NCBI GenBank assembly: GCA_030039035.1
Contig: JASHQQ010000204.1
Location: 1 to 50,929, forward strand
Source of the DNA: Acidobacteriaceae bacterium
GTDB taxonomy: Bacteria > Acidobacteriota > Terriglobia > Terriglobales > Acidobacteriaceae
DNA: 50,929 bases
Direction: 5' to 3'
In this document: positions 34,562 to 46,000 of the stretch, piece after piece
Layout of the letters: each line of letters begins with the position of its first letter
Numbering within the stretch: the stretch's first letter is position 1
Position numbers and translations under genes: made by a program
Notes under the pieces: generated by a model
What the model was told of the DNA's origin: nothing
Database searches by the model: none
The model's input: only the letters and a program-made list of their open reading frames with translations

Positions 34562-36304
34562 CTATTTCCCGTGATGCTGGTCACTACGGCATTCCTGCCC
34601 ATCGGCCACCGACGTCAGCACCTGCTCGACCGCTGTAAGTGCGCGGCTGTAGCAGCCGGCAAGGGAGCCGTCTTGAAAGTAGGTCTGCGTGGTCTTGCTG
34701 TTGGTGGGGCCGGAGAAGACGCCGGCCGCGCTCACCGACAGCGTGTCGGTCGCGTTCACCTCGTTGCTGGTGTTTTCGTAATCGACGGGGAAACCGTTCA
34801 GGCTGGTGTCGCCGCTGGTGAGGAAGTGCTGGTCGATGGTGACCACCTGTTGCAGGCTGCCATCGGGGTTGGTCACAAAGGAGTAGTCGACCGTCAGCGG
34901 GTAGGAGACGTGTTTCTCGACAGTGGTGTCGAGCCAGCCGTCGCGGATGGAGGTGGTGGAATCAACGCTGGAGGTCTGCACCGCATCCTGAATGTCGGTG
35001 GAGGAGTTGGGGGTGACGTTGAAGGTCTGCTGGCTGAGGAAGTTCACGTTTTCCTGGATGGTCGTTTCGACGCGACCGTGCGACGTGTTCAGGTAGCCGC
35101 TCAGGGTGAAGTTGCGCTTCGATCCGACGGTGACAGTGCCTGTGGACCCGGCCGCGGTGGTGGTGATGTTTTCGGTCACCTGAGGCGTGGGTGCAGCGGC
35201 GAGATCGTTGCGCAGTACGCCGCCGGTGACCTGGTTGCTCCCGTGATCGGTGAAGACGAGCAGGTTGGCCGTAGCCAGAAAGTAGGAGTCGGCGTTGAAG
35301 ACGCTGATGGCGACGGTATGGGTCTTGCCGTCAGCGAGCAGGCCGGCGAAAGGCGTCAGATCGACGCGGTAGGGATTGAAGTCGAGTGTCTGCACGCCGG
35401 GGATCGGCTCCCAGAGATAGGGATCGATGCCGCCGGTGAAGATCCACGGCGAAACGGGCGCGACACCGGCCGGCGTGCCGTCGATCGAGATTTCGGTTTC
35501 GCGGAAGGCGGTGTTGCCGCAGCTTTCGAGGTTCGATGTCTGGTCGTTGGGCACGCAAAGATACCAGAACTCGTCGTCGATCTGGCTCTGCGCAATCACG
35601 TCGAGATAAACGCGCTCGGTATTCATGGGCAGGTTGAGCGTTTGCGTAATCTGGTCGGCTCCCGTGTTCAGAGTGCCGGCGTCGCCGCCGGCGCCGTTGA
35701 CGGGCACCACGACGTCGGGCGTGGGCGGCGCGGGAGAGAGGAACGATGCGGGATAGAATTCGAGCGCGGCGTTGGCGAAGATGATGCTGTTGTAGTCGAC
35801 GCCGCCGCTCACGCCCACGAAGTTGCCCAGGTTGGCCTCGCCGGTTTGCGCAGACTGGAAGATCGCGCCCAGATCGGTCACGTCGCGCTCAACGTGCCAG
35901 GAAGGACTGAGCGTGGATCGCGGCTCGGCGGTGGTTCCGTAGTAGATGTTGGCGTGCCCGAGATAGAAAGCCGCGGTGCGATCGAACTGGGTTCCCTCCT
36001 GCACGGTGAAATCCGCGGTGAAGACGACCTTGGCCCATGGGCCGGGGCAGGAAGCGGGCGGCGCGTAGCTGAAGGTCGCGGGTGTGAAGTTATCAAAGGC
36101 CAAGTTCTGGAAAAGTTGCACGACACAGGGTTTCGTATGCGGGCGAGGTACGAGCGGTTGGGCCGTAATCGGGTTCGACGATCCGATCTGCGGTGTGTCG
36201 GGGACGATGACTACCTGGGCGCGGGATCCATTCGGCATCCAGAGGCTGACGATTGTAGCGGCACTTAGCAGCGTCACCAGGCGCAGCGGGGGATGGAAAA
36301 TCAT
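34562..36304 (-). CDS. PNGase A-like peptide:N-glycanase (asparaginase amidase A family)
   Basis: A 580-residue secreted protein. The ATG at 36304 has AAGGAG upstream and begins a signal peptide ending near S-R-A-Q (residue 30). The region of residues about 75-190 matches the peptide N-acetyl-beta-D-glucosaminyl asparaginase amidase A family: D-R-T-A-A-F-Y-L-G-H-A-N-I-Y-Y-G-T-T-A-E-P-R and, about 60 residues later, Y-N-S-I-I-F-A-N-A-A-L-E-F-Y-P. A second beta-rich half follows with R-V-Y-L-D-V-I-A-Q-S-Q-I-D-D-E-F-W-Y and P-Y-L-W-E-P-I-P-G. In plants and fungi the family releases N-glycans from glycoproteins or glycopeptides; bacterial members are little characterised. It is the first gene of the series leading to the peroxiredoxin-like gene 63 bases downstream. 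Confidence 0.78.
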   Translation of the reverse strand: MIFHPPLRLVTLLSAATIVSLWMPNGSRAQVVIVPDTPQIGSSNPITAQPLVPRPHTKPCVVQLFQNLAFDNFTPATFSYAPPASCPGPWAKVVFTADFTVQEGTQFDRTAAFYLGHANIYYGTTAEPRSTLSPSWHVERDVTDLGAIFQSAQTGEANLGNFVGVSGGVDYNSIIFANAALEFYPASFLSPAPPTPDVVVPVNGAGGDAGTLNTGADQITQTLNLPMNTERVYLDVIAQSQIDDEFWYLCVPNDQTSNLESCGNTAFRETEISIDGTPAGVAPVSPWIFTGGIDPYLWEPIPGVQTLDFNPYRVDLTPFAGLLADGKTHTVAISVFNADSYFLATANLLVFTDHGSNQVTGGVLRNDLAAAPTPQVTENITTTAAGSTGTVTVGSKRNFTLSGYLNTSHGRVETTIQENVNFLSQQTFNVTPNSSTDIQDAVQTSSVDSTTSIRDGWLDTTVEKHVSYPLTVDYSFVTNPDGSLQQVVTIDQHFLTSGDTSLNGFPVDYENTSNEVNATDTLSVSAAGVFSGPTNSKTTQTYFQDGSLAGCYSRALTAVEQVLTSVADGQECRSDQHHGK

Positions 36305-36476
36305 AACTTGCTCCTTTCGGCACGTGCTCTCGAACCGGAAGAGAATAGCAAGGCAGGCTGAAGCTCGTCGAGGAAGGCAGAGCGGGCAGGGCCGGGGCGT
36401 TGGCACCGCATTTGCTTGAGTGAGATTCTTCAAGTGAACAAGAAGTTAATCCGGAACTGAAAGGCGCCGCGATCTC

Positions 36477-36507
36477 ACCCTCGCGGCAGAAACAAGAACG
36501 CCGCAAG
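36477..36507. repeat. Dispersed hairpin repeat, copy C (diverged)
   Basis: CACCCTCGCGGC pairs with GCCGCAAGGGCGGG around AGAAACAAGAAC. The arms and the AAACAAGA loop resemble copies A and B. It lies about 55 bases beyond the stop of the pyrophosphatase gene. Confidence 0.55.
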
Positions 36508-36561
36508 GGCGGGGTACCCATACAGTGCAAGCCAGACGGTCAATCGCCTGGAAAACTTTGC

Positions 36562-39234
<2,673 letters not shown>

Positions 39235-39409
39235 AGTTCCTCCCTGCCTGGATTGCCGGCCTGCGCGACCGGCGATACTCCACCCCCCGGCTTCGCGGAG
39301 ACCAGAGCAAGCCACGGGGAAGCCTATCATCCGTAATAGCCCCTGTCGAGTGATTGCAATCACAAATCGCTGCCTTGGCCGTCCGAAACGGGCGCAAGCG
39401 GCGGGTCAG

Positions 39410-39602
39410 TTCCCCTCAGGGGCCAAAGCCCGGGCCTTCCCGGAGAATCATGTGCGCCAGGCAGTGTCTGAAAAATCCCCGGTTGAATGTTTTGTAACAG
39501 GGCACGACTTGCCGGGGAACCCGACAAGCAGGTTTTGCTTGTTGGGGTGGCTTGAGTCGTGCCGAAAAGAGCCTGGAATGACTGGGCTTTAGCCCCTGAG
39601 GT
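39410..39602. repeat. Nested inverted-repeat element
   Basis: The outer arms are CCTCAGGGGCCAAAGCCC (39414-39431) and GGGCTTTAGCCCCTGAGG (39584-39602 region), 17 of 18 bases complementary. Inside, GGCACGACT (39501-39509) pairs with AGTCGTGCC (39555-39563), and CCCGACAAGCA near 39520 pairs with TGCTTGTTGGG near 39537 around GGTTT. Three nested stems could fold into a long cruciform or RNA structure. It has no open frame. The layout resembles palindromic intergenic repeats dispersed in Terriglobia genomes. Confidence 0.65.
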
Positions 39603-39687
39603 AACTTTTTACGGGCCTGATCCGCGGCCATTTCGATTCGTCGGACACTGCCTGAAGCCCCTGCCGCCAGACCGGCTCACTACGGGA

Positions 39688-39706
39688 TGCCGGATCCCAT
39701 CCGGCA
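39688..39706. promoter_or_regulatory. 19-bp palindrome upstream of the HTH-TOBE regulator
   Basis: TGCCGGAT and ATCCGGCA are exact inverted arms around CCC, about 40 bases before the regulator ATG. It does not match the known ModE operator. It may be an operator, possibly for autoregulation. Confidence 0.4.
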
Positions 39707-39745
39707 CCGGTGTACAGTACTGGCAGGGAGATGTGAACGCGCGGT

Positions 39746-40174
39746 ATGACACGAACCCAAACCCGATCGGCAACCCTGCCTGCAACCACGCCGTCATTGC
39801 TGACGCCGCGGCAGGCCGCCGCCAGGCTCGGCATCAGCTACCCGGCGCTGAAACACTGGATCCTGGCCGGGCGCATCCGCACGGTGAAGACGCCGGGGGG
39901 CCATCATCGGGTGCCCATCGATGCGCTCGATGCCTTTCTGGCCCCGGAACCGGCCCGGAAAGGCGCAGCGCGAATCAGCGGACGCAACCAGCTTGCGGGA
40001 ACCATCATGGAAGTCACGCTGGAGGGCCTGCTGGCGAAGGTTGTGCTCGCCATCGGCAGCCAGCGCGTCACGGCGATCATCACCGCCGACGCCGCGCGCG
40101 ATCTGGCGCTCAAGCCGGGAGACAGCGCCGTGGCGCTGATCAAGGCGACTGAAGTGATGATCGTGAGGCCGTGA
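39746..40174 (+). CDS. HTH (excisionase/MerR-like) and TOBE domain molybdate-type regulator
   Basis: A 142-residue protein. Residues about 18-65 form an excisionase-type winged helix (L-T-P-R-Q-A-A-A-R-L-G-I-S-Y-P-A-L-K-H-W, then T-P-G-G-H-H-R-V-P). Residues about 78-141 are a TOBE/Mop domain (S-G-R-N-Q-L-A-G-T-I-M-E-V, G-S-Q-R-V-T-A-I-I-T, L-K-P-G-D-S-A-V-A-L-I-K-A-T-E-V-M), which binds molybdate or tungstate in ModE and Mop proteins. The combination implies a one-component oxyanion-responsive DNA-binding protein. No modABC transport genes or molybdoenzyme genes are adjacent. GGGAG is 15 bases before the ATG, farther than ideal. A perfect short palindrome lies upstream. Confidence 0.8.
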   Translation: MTRTQTRSATLPATTPSLLTPRQAAARLGISYPALKHWILAGRIRTVKTPGGHHRVPIDALDAFLAPEPARKGAARISGRNQLAGTIMEVTLEGLLAKVVLAIGSQRVTAIITADAARDLALKPGDSAVALIKATEVMIVRP

Positions 40175-40211
40175 ACGGGCGCGGGGAAGGCCAGGGGCCC
40201 AATCTCTGGGA

Positions 40212-40240
40212 GGGATCAGGGAACAGGGAACAGGGAATAG
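40212..40240. repeat. Short tandem repeat (AACAGGG units)
   Basis: GGATCAGGGAACAGGGAACAGGGAATAG contains three to four near-identical seven-base units. It lies between the HTH-TOBE gene and the end of the GT39-like gene. Confidence 0.6.
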
Positions 40241-40241
40241 A

Positions 40242-40349
40242 ATGCGGGGCTCGGGGGCCTGGAACCGGCAGATCACCATCCGGAGCCTGCTGCCCGGGCT
40301 GTCCGTGAATCCTGAGAATGCGGCGGATGTCTTTGAGAAGCAGAAATGA
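40242..40349 (+). CDS. Possible small protein or gene remnant (35 codons)
   Basis: An ATG-initiated frame downstream of the HTH-TOBE gene reads as protein-like sequence, with S-L-L-P-G-L-S-V-N-P-E-N-A-A-D-V-F-E-K-Q-K before the stop. It has an ordinary composition that differs from nearby out-of-frame translations. There is no ribosome binding site; instead, a CAGGGAA repeat precedes it. It could be the C-terminal remnant of a lost gene. I recognise no family. Confidence 0.2.
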   Translation: MRGSGAWNRQITIRSLLPGLSVNPENAADVFEKQK

Positions 40350-40387
40350 ATGCTGCGGATCGGTCGGGGAAGAGTGACATTCCCAGG

Positions 40388-41974
40388 TCAGTCGACATCG
40401 ATATAGATCTTGTCGTCCGGCAGCTCGATATTCAGGTTTTGCGTCTCCGGGTCGCGTACCTGCCCGTTGGGCAGTGGATGCAGTCTGAAGAGCACCAGCA
40501 CGTTGCGATCGGGATCGTCGAAGGCGCGGAAGCTGGCGACCTGTTCCAGCGAATAGCGCGTGTGAATGTCCTGGAGCGTGCCGGGATCGATGTCATTCCA
40601 GGTGGCGAACCACTCCGGGCGATAGACGGCGATCTTTTCGGGCAGGTCCTGGGAGCCGAAGTCGTCGCAGATGGCCGGCACATTCGCAACAAGACTGAGC
40701 TCGTCGCTGCTGATTGAAAGCAGGAGACCATTGCCCCTGGAGTGCTGGTTGAGGAACGCCGCCAGATGGTCGGCGGCATTGACAAACGTGTATTGCGGAT
40801 GCGTTGCGTAGTTGAGGGTCCACAGGCCGTCGACCACGACCGCCATGATTGCCGCCCCGATCGCGCACGCTCCCATGGCTCGTACGAAACCGTCTCCGCG
40901 AAGCAGGCCCCCGGCGCCACTGGCTACGAGGAAGAAGCAGAAGAAGGCGGCCAGGGCGAAGTAGCGCGGCTGCGGATGGTTCTGGTAGGTCATGAAAAAG
41001 ACGCATCCTGCCACGGCCCACATTGAGGCTCCGTTGACGGGATCGAGCAGGAATGCGCGCGGCCAGGCGGTCTTGCGAGCGAAGATGGCGACGCCCACGA
41101 CGGCGGAGATGACGAGAACTCCAGCCAGTGGCGCGAGGATCCGGTCCATCCACATGCACCCATGGACAGACCACCAAAGGCTGAGCAGCGGCCAATACCA
41201 CTGCGCCGGTTTGGGGTAGTTGTTGACCCGGAAAAGGTACTTGTAGTCGTTCCAGAGCCCGAATCGCACGACGAGGCTCACCCAGATTCCATAGACGACG
41301 GCCGAGCTGGCAAGGGCGATGAGCGCACAGCGCAGAGCCGGGGCGCGCTCCTTCCACAGAGGCAAAAGAATCGCCCACGCCAGGGCGGGCAGAAGGAACA
41401 GCCCCGTTGTTTTGGTGAGAAGCATGAGAGCAAAGAGCAGGCCGATGACGATCGATGCGAGTCCGCGCCTGCGGAGCCGCGGCAGCCGTACAGCGAGATT
41501 CAGTGCGGCCAGCGTGAGCGCGGTCAGCAGCGGCTCCAGAATGGCCAGCCGGCTGAAGCAGTAGAGGAAAGGACTCGTCACCAGCAGGGTGAGGGCGAGC
41601 AGAGCCGTCCAGACGGATCCGCGAACGCGAAGCAGCCAGTAGCTCAGGAGCAGATTGACGAAAAAGACGGCGACGGCCAGCCCGCGCGCCGCCTGAACGG
41701 TAACGCCTGTGAGAAAGAACAGGAGCCACTCCAGGAACGGCCACGCCGGCAGCGCGACAGCGGGGTTGAAATCGCCGGGCAGATACCAGCGGCCGAACAG
41801 GTGCGCGCGGATGGCGGCGTTTCCGTACCATCCCTCGTCGGTGTACTTGGCCCAGTCCGAGATCCAGCGCGAGTGATTGGGAAAATCGGCGCGCAGGTTC
41901 AGGGCGTGAAGCAGAGCGAAGGCGCCGATCAGAACAAGCCACGCAGCATAGGCCCAGCGCCGGTCCGGTTTCAT
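40388..41974 (-). CDS. GT39/ArnT-like membrane glycosyltransferase
   Basis: A 528-residue membrane protein with about 11 hydrophobic helices followed by a soluble C-terminal domain of about 140 residues. The first luminal loop holds D-E-G-W-Y-G-N-A-A (about residues 46-54), matching the Asp-Glu-containing loop of PMT/ArnT-type glycosyltransferases that use lipid-linked sugars. R-L-A-I-L-E-P-L-L-T near residue 150 is the usual second family signature, and N-H-P-Q-P-R-Y-F is also typical. It probably transfers a sugar from an undecaprenyl carrier to lipid or protein at the periplasmic face. The acceptor is unknown. The ATG at 41974 has GGGAGAG ten bases upstream. It is divergent from the GH116 gene. 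Confidence 0.8.
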   Translation of the reverse strand: MKPDRRWAYAAWLVLIGAFALLHALNLRADFPNHSRWISDWAKYTDEGWYGNAAIRAHLFGRWYLPGDFNPAVALPAWPFLEWLLFFLTGVTVQAARGLAVAVFFVNLLLSYWLLRVRGSVWTALLALTLLVTSPFLYCFSRLAILEPLLTALTLAALNLAVRLPRLRRRGLASIVIGLLFALMLLTKTTGLFLLPALAWAILLPLWKERAPALRCALIALASSAVVYGIWVSLVVRFGLWNDYKYLFRVNNYPKPAQWYWPLLSLWWSVHGCMWMDRILAPLAGVLVISAVVGVAIFARKTAWPRAFLLDPVNGASMWAVAGCVFFMTYQNHPQPRYFALAAFFCFFLVASGAGGLLRGDGFVRAMGACAIGAAIMAVVVDGLWTLNYATHPQYTFVNAADHLAAFLNQHSRGNGLLLSISSDELSLVANVPAICDDFGSQDLPEKIAVYRPEWFATWNDIDPGTLQDIHTRYSLEQVASFRAFDDPDRNVLVLFRLHPLPNGQVRDPETQNLNIELPDDKIYIDVD

Positions 41975-42132
41975 TGAAGATCGTCTCTCCCAGCGAGCAG
42001 GGGACAACAAGGCGAGGTGCTCAAAGTATATCGCCGCGGACGCAGCTCATCGACCGGATCCATACCCGTCATTCCCGTCCGGAACGGCGGGCTGTATCAT
42101 GGGTGTTGCCCCGTTCACGGAGAGTCATTTCC

Positions 42133-44559
42133 ATGCAATTAAAGCGTTTTATCTTTTACGGAGCCCTGGTTGCGGGATGCACCGCGCCGGGTCTTGCGCA
42201 GAGCGTGATTCCCGCCGCGGCGTGGCGGATCCCGATCGGAACGCCGGTTGCGAATCCCGGCGGACACAAACCGGAGCTGGGTTCGTCGAACATCGACGAC
42301 GGTTATTGGCAGGGCGCGCCCGTGGGCGGCATCGGTGCGGGCACGTTCTCGCGCAGTTATCGCGGGTTCTTCGAGCGCTGGCACCTGAAGGCCGGCGCGC
42401 ATAAATACGAAAACGTTCCCTCCAACCAGTTCGCCGTCTTCGCCCAGCCGGAGGGCGGCTCGCCCGTGGCCATGGCGCTGGCCGTCGGCAAGCCGGTGAG
42501 CGGCGCCTTGGGCGCGTGGAACTGGAGCTACCCGGCGGGAGACGGCGAGTATGCCGCGCTCTATCCCAGGAGCTGGTTTGCCTATGGAACCAGGGCGCTG
42601 CCGGTGAAGCTGACCCTCGAGCAGTTCTCGCCGGTTTTACCGGACAACTACAAGGAGTCGAGCTATCCGGTCGCGGTCTACCGATGGACGGCCGAGAATC
42701 CTTCGGCGCGGCCGGTCACTGTGTCGCTCCTTTTTTCATGGACCAATATGGTCGGCTGGTTCCGCGACAGCCTGCGAAACTTCGATGGCGCGTTGAACCA
42801 GCAGAACATCGACCGCTATGTAACCAGCCAGACTGCTGCCGGGCAGGCAAGCGGCATCGTCTTCGATCGCATTCGCCAGGGTCCTGTCAGCGACGAATGG
42901 GATGGGCAGTTCGCCATCGCCGCGCTGAGTGGCGCCAATGCCGAAGTGACGTATCTGGCAACCTATGGCGGCATGGGCGACGGCGCGGAGGTGTGGCGGC
43001 CGTTCGCAAAGGACGGCCGCCTGCCCGACCTCGCGCCGCAGGTCGCGTCGAGCGGCGATGTCTTCGCCGGCGCCATCGCGGTGCGGTTCACGCTGGCGCC
43101 GCATGAATCGCGCCTGATTCCGATGGCGCTGGGCTGGGACCTGCCCGTTGTGCAGTTCGGCGGCGGACGCAAATGGTACCGGCATTACACGCATTTCTTC
43201 GGCGCCGAAGGCACGCATGCATGGGAGATTGCGCTCAACGCGCTCGGGCACCAGGAGGACTGGAGCCAGGCCATCGACGAGTGGCAAAGGCCGGTTGTGA
43301 GCGACGAGCACAAGCCGGCCTGGTACCGCGCCGAGCTCTTCAACGAGCTTTACTACATCGCCGACGGCGGAACGCTGTGGGGCTACGAAAAAGAGGGTGA
43401 TGCCGCGCAGCCGGCCGATCCGGGGCGAGACAGCTTCACCTATATGGAATGCTTCGACTATCCGTTCTACGGCTCGCTCGATGTGCGCTTCTACGGCTCG
43501 TGGGCGCTGCTGCGCTTTTGGCCCGAGATCGAAAAGCAGGTGATGCGCGAGTACACGCAGACGATCCCGGAGTCGAATCCGCAGCAATATGTATGGGGCT
43601 GGAAAAGCTTTCGCGAGCACCAGATCGTCGAGTTCACGCGCAAGGTGCCCGGAGCGGCGCCGCACGATCTGGGCTCGCCATTCGAGGATCCGGTCGTGAA
43701 TCCGAATCAATACAACTATCAGGACGTGTCGAACTGGCGAGACCTGAATTCGAAGTACGTGCTGATGATCTGGCGCGACTACGCGCTGACCGGCGCCAAG
43801 GACGACGGGTTTCTGCGCGCGAGCTGGAGCGCCGTCAAACAGGCGATGGAACACCTGAAGCAGTACGACACCGACGGCGACGGGCTGATCGAGAACGGCG
43901 GCTTTCCCGACCAGACCTACGACGACTGGATCGCCAGCGGCGAAAGCGCGTACACCGGCAGCCTGTATCTTGCCGCGCTCAAGGCCACGGCGCGCATGGC
44001 GGAGAGGCTCGGCGACCTGGTCACAGCCGACGAATATGACAAGCTCGAGCAGCGCGCGTCGACGGCGTTCATCCGGAAGCTGTGGACCGGCGAGTACTTC
44101 CGCTACGCCGTGAAAGGCGCGGACAACGATGCGGTGATGGCCGAGCAATTGGCCGGCCAGTGGTATGCCGATCTGACCGGACTGGGCGATCTGGTGCCGA
44201 AGAACATGCGTAAATCCTCGCTGCACAAGGTCTACGACACCAATGTGCGCCGGTTCGCCCATGGCGAAATGGGCGCAATCAACGGCATCGGGCCGGAAGG
44301 CGCGCTGCTGCACTCGAACGACCAGGTCGTGGAGGTGTGGACCGGCGCCACGTTCGCCGTCGCCAGCGAGATGATCGCCGAAGGCATGACTGGCGAGGGC
44401 TTCGCCACGGCGAAGGGTGTAAACAACGTGGTGTGGCGCGATCGCGGATATTTTTTCCGCACGCCGGAAGCCTACGATATCCACGGTCTCTATCGCGCCA
44501 GCATGTACATGCGCCCCTGTTCGATCTGGTCCATGGAATATGCGCTGGAAAAGAAGTGA
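42133..44559 (+). CDS. GH116 glycosidase (glucosylceramidase / beta-glucosidase-like), secreted
   Basis: An 808-residue enzyme with a signal peptide (F-Y-G-A-L-V-A-G-C-T-A-P-G-L-A-Q, cut near residue 23) and GGAGAG upstream. The N-terminal beta-sandwich domain carries G-A-P-V-G-G-I-G-A-G-T-F-S-R-S-Y-R-G. The catalytic alpha-barrel shows F-T-Y-M-E-C-F-D-Y-P-F-Y-G-S-L-D-V-R-F-Y-G-S, where the first Glu aligns with the GH116 nucleophile (usually in an L-E-G-x-E-Y context), and E-N-G-G-F-P-D-Q-T-Y-D-D-W, which includes the acid/base Asp. Relatives cleave beta-glucosides, beta-xylosides or glucosylceramide with retention. The Cys next to the nucleophile replaces the usual Gly. First gene of a plus-strand run with peptidase, hypothetical and membrane genes. 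Confidence 0.9.
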   Translation: MQLKRFIFYGALVAGCTAPGLAQSVIPAAAWRIPIGTPVANPGGHKPELGSSNIDDGYWQGAPVGGIGAGTFSRSYRGFFERWHLKAGAHKYENVPSNQFAVFAQPEGGSPVAMALAVGKPVSGALGAWNWSYPAGDGEYAALYPRSWFAYGTRALPVKLTLEQFSPVLPDNYKESSYPVAVYRWTAENPSARPVTVSLLFSWTNMVGWFRDSLRNFDGALNQQNIDRYVTSQTAAGQASGIVFDRIRQGPVSDEWDGQFAIAALSGANAEVTYLATYGGMGDGAEVWRPFAKDGRLPDLAPQVASSGDVFAGAIAVRFTLAPHESRLIPMALGWDLPVVQFGGGRKWYRHYTHFFGAEGTHAWEIALNALGHQEDWSQAIDEWQRPVVSDEHKPAWYRAELFNELYYIADGGTLWGYEKEGDAAQPADPGRDSFTYMECFDYPFYGSLDVRFYGSWALLRFWPEIEKQVMREYTQTIPESNPQQYVWGWKSFREHQIVEFTRKVPGAAPHDLGSPFEDPVVNPNQYNYQDVSNWRDLNSKYVLMIWRDYALTGAKDDGFLRASWSAVKQAMEHLKQYDTDGDGLIENGGFPDQTYDDWIASGESAYTGSLYLAALKATARMAERLGDLVTADEYDKLEQRASTAFIRKLWTGEYFRYAVKGADNDAVMAEQLAGQWYADLTGLGDLVPKNMRKSSLHKVYDTNVRRFAHGEMGAINGIGPEGALLHSNDQVVEVWTGATFAVASEMIAEGMTGEGFATAKGVNNVVWRDRGYFFRTPEAYDIHGLYRASMYMRPCSIWSMEYALEKK

Positions 44560-44609
44560 GGCGACTTTTTCCTTTGCGCCGCGGCAGCGCAACCCAGGAA
44601 AATAAACGA

Positions 44610-45953
44610 ATGAAATCGATGCGAACCTTTGCGCCAGCCTTGCTCGCCCTTGCCCTGGCGGTTTCCACTCTAGACGCACTCGAAAAGCCGCCCTCCAGCG
44701 CCTGTCACGCGCGCCGCGTGGCCCTTGCCGCAAGGCTGCACGGCGGCGTGGCCGTGTTGTTCGCGGCGAAAGAGCCGGAGCTCGACTTCGATCCCTATCG
44801 CCAGGATTCGGACTTCTACTACCTGACCGGGTGGAATGAGCCGGGCGCGGCGCTGTTGATCGCCGGCGAGGCGACCGGGCCAGTGGCGCACGCGTACCGC
44901 GAAATCCTCTTTCTGCCGACGCGAAACCTGATCGTGGAAAGGTACACCGGTCCCAGGCTGGATGCGAATTCGCCGGGCGTGACGCAAGCGACCGGCGTCG
45001 ATGAAGTGCAGCCCATGAGCGAGATGGCGGCGGTGATCAACCGGCTGATCGCCACGGATCGGCGGCTTGCGCGCAACATCTGGGTGCAGCCGTCCAATGC
45101 GCAGGCCAGGGCGCTCGTGGATTGGACCGGCGCCACGCTGGGGATGGACAACGCGCCCCCGCCGAATGACGTGACCCGCCTGACCATGGAACTGCGCCAG
45201 GTGAAGGACGCAGGCGAGATCGAATTGCTGAAGAAGGCCACCGATGCGTCGATCGCCGCGCAGCGCGTGATGATGCGCTCGGTGAAGCCCGGAGTGACCG
45301 AGCGCGCAGTCGCCGGCCAAATGTACGCTTCGTGGCTGGAGCACGGCTGCGAGCGCGCCTCCTATGCGCCGATCGTCGGCTCGGGCATCAATTCGACCAC
45401 GCTGCACTATTCGGAGAATTCGCGCACCATCGAGGACGGCGACATCGTGGTGGTCGACGCGGCCTGCGAGTACTCGATGTACGCCTCCGACATCACGCGC
45501 ACGGTGCCGGCCAACGGGCATTTCACCGCGAGGCAGCGCGAAATCTACAACGTGGTGCTGGGCGCGCAGCAGGCCGCGATCGATGCGTTCGTCGCGGGCA
45601 AATCGACGATCAACGACCGCGACCGGAAAGACCCCAACTCGCTCGATACCGCGGCCTACAACTACATCAACACCCGCGGCAAGGACCTGCATGGAGAGCC
45701 GCTGGGCAAATACTGGCTGCACGGTCTCGGACACATGGTGGGCATCGATGTGCACGATCCGGCGGATTACCCGGCTGTGCTCAAACCGGGGATGGTCTTC
45801 ACCATCGAACCGGGCGTATACATTCCCGAAGAGAAGCTGGGCGTGCGCATCGAGTGCGACTTTCTTGTCGGGTCCGATGGAAAGCTGGTCGATCTCGACG
45901 CCGGGCTGCCGCACACGGCCGACGACGTGGAAGCGGCCATGCGTGGGAAGTGA
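44610..45953 (+). CDS. pepP: Exported Xaa-Pro aminopeptidase (M24B)
   Basis: A 447-residue metallopeptidase that removes N-terminal residues preceding proline. A signal peptide is visible (F-A-P-A-L-L-A-L-A-L-A-V-S-T-L-D-A), followed by an AMP_N domain (R-Q-D-S-D-F-Y-Y-L-T-G-W) and a pita-bread catalytic domain. Metal ligands are Asp in V-V-D-A-A and S-D-I-T-R-T, His in H-G-L-G-H-M-V-G-I-D-V-H-D, and Glu in I-E-P-G-V-Y and R-I-E-C-D-F. The ATG at 44610 has AGGA ten bases upstream. It begins 50 bases after the GH116 stop, so cotranscription is likely. Most PepP proteins are cytoplasmic; the signal peptide suggests a periplasmic role. Confidence 0.9.
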   Translation: MKSMRTFAPALLALALAVSTLDALEKPPSSACHARRVALAARLHGGVAVLFAAKEPELDFDPYRQDSDFYYLTGWNEPGAALLIAGEATGPVAHAYREILFLPTRNLIVERYTGPRLDANSPGVTQATGVDEVQPMSEMAAVINRLIATDRRLARNIWVQPSNAQARALVDWTGATLGMDNAPPPNDVTRLTMELRQVKDAGEIELLKKATDASIAAQRVMMRSVKPGVTERAVAGQMYASWLEHGCERASYAPIVGSGINSTTLHYSENSRTIEDGDIVVVDAACEYSMYASDITRTVPANGHFTARQREIYNVVLGAQQAAIDAFVAGKSTINDRDRKDPNSLDTAAYNYINTRGKDLHGEPLGKYWLHGLGHMVGIDVHDPADYPAVLKPGMVFTIEPGVYIPEEKLGVRIECDFLVGSDGKLVDLDAGLPHTADDVEAAMRGK

Positions 45954-46000
45954 ACCGGTCGGGCGCTTTCAATCGGACCCACCCACGAGTCGAGGCAGCC

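Larger units (their letters stand above)
39235..39745. other. Long intergenic region with inverted repeats
   Basis: About 510 bases without a supported gene. It contains a nested inverted-repeat block at 39410-39602 and a short palindrome at 39688-39706. The first 130 bases keep an open frame in front of the pyrophosphatase start but look non-coding. Promoters for both flanking genes should lie here. Confidence 0.6.
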
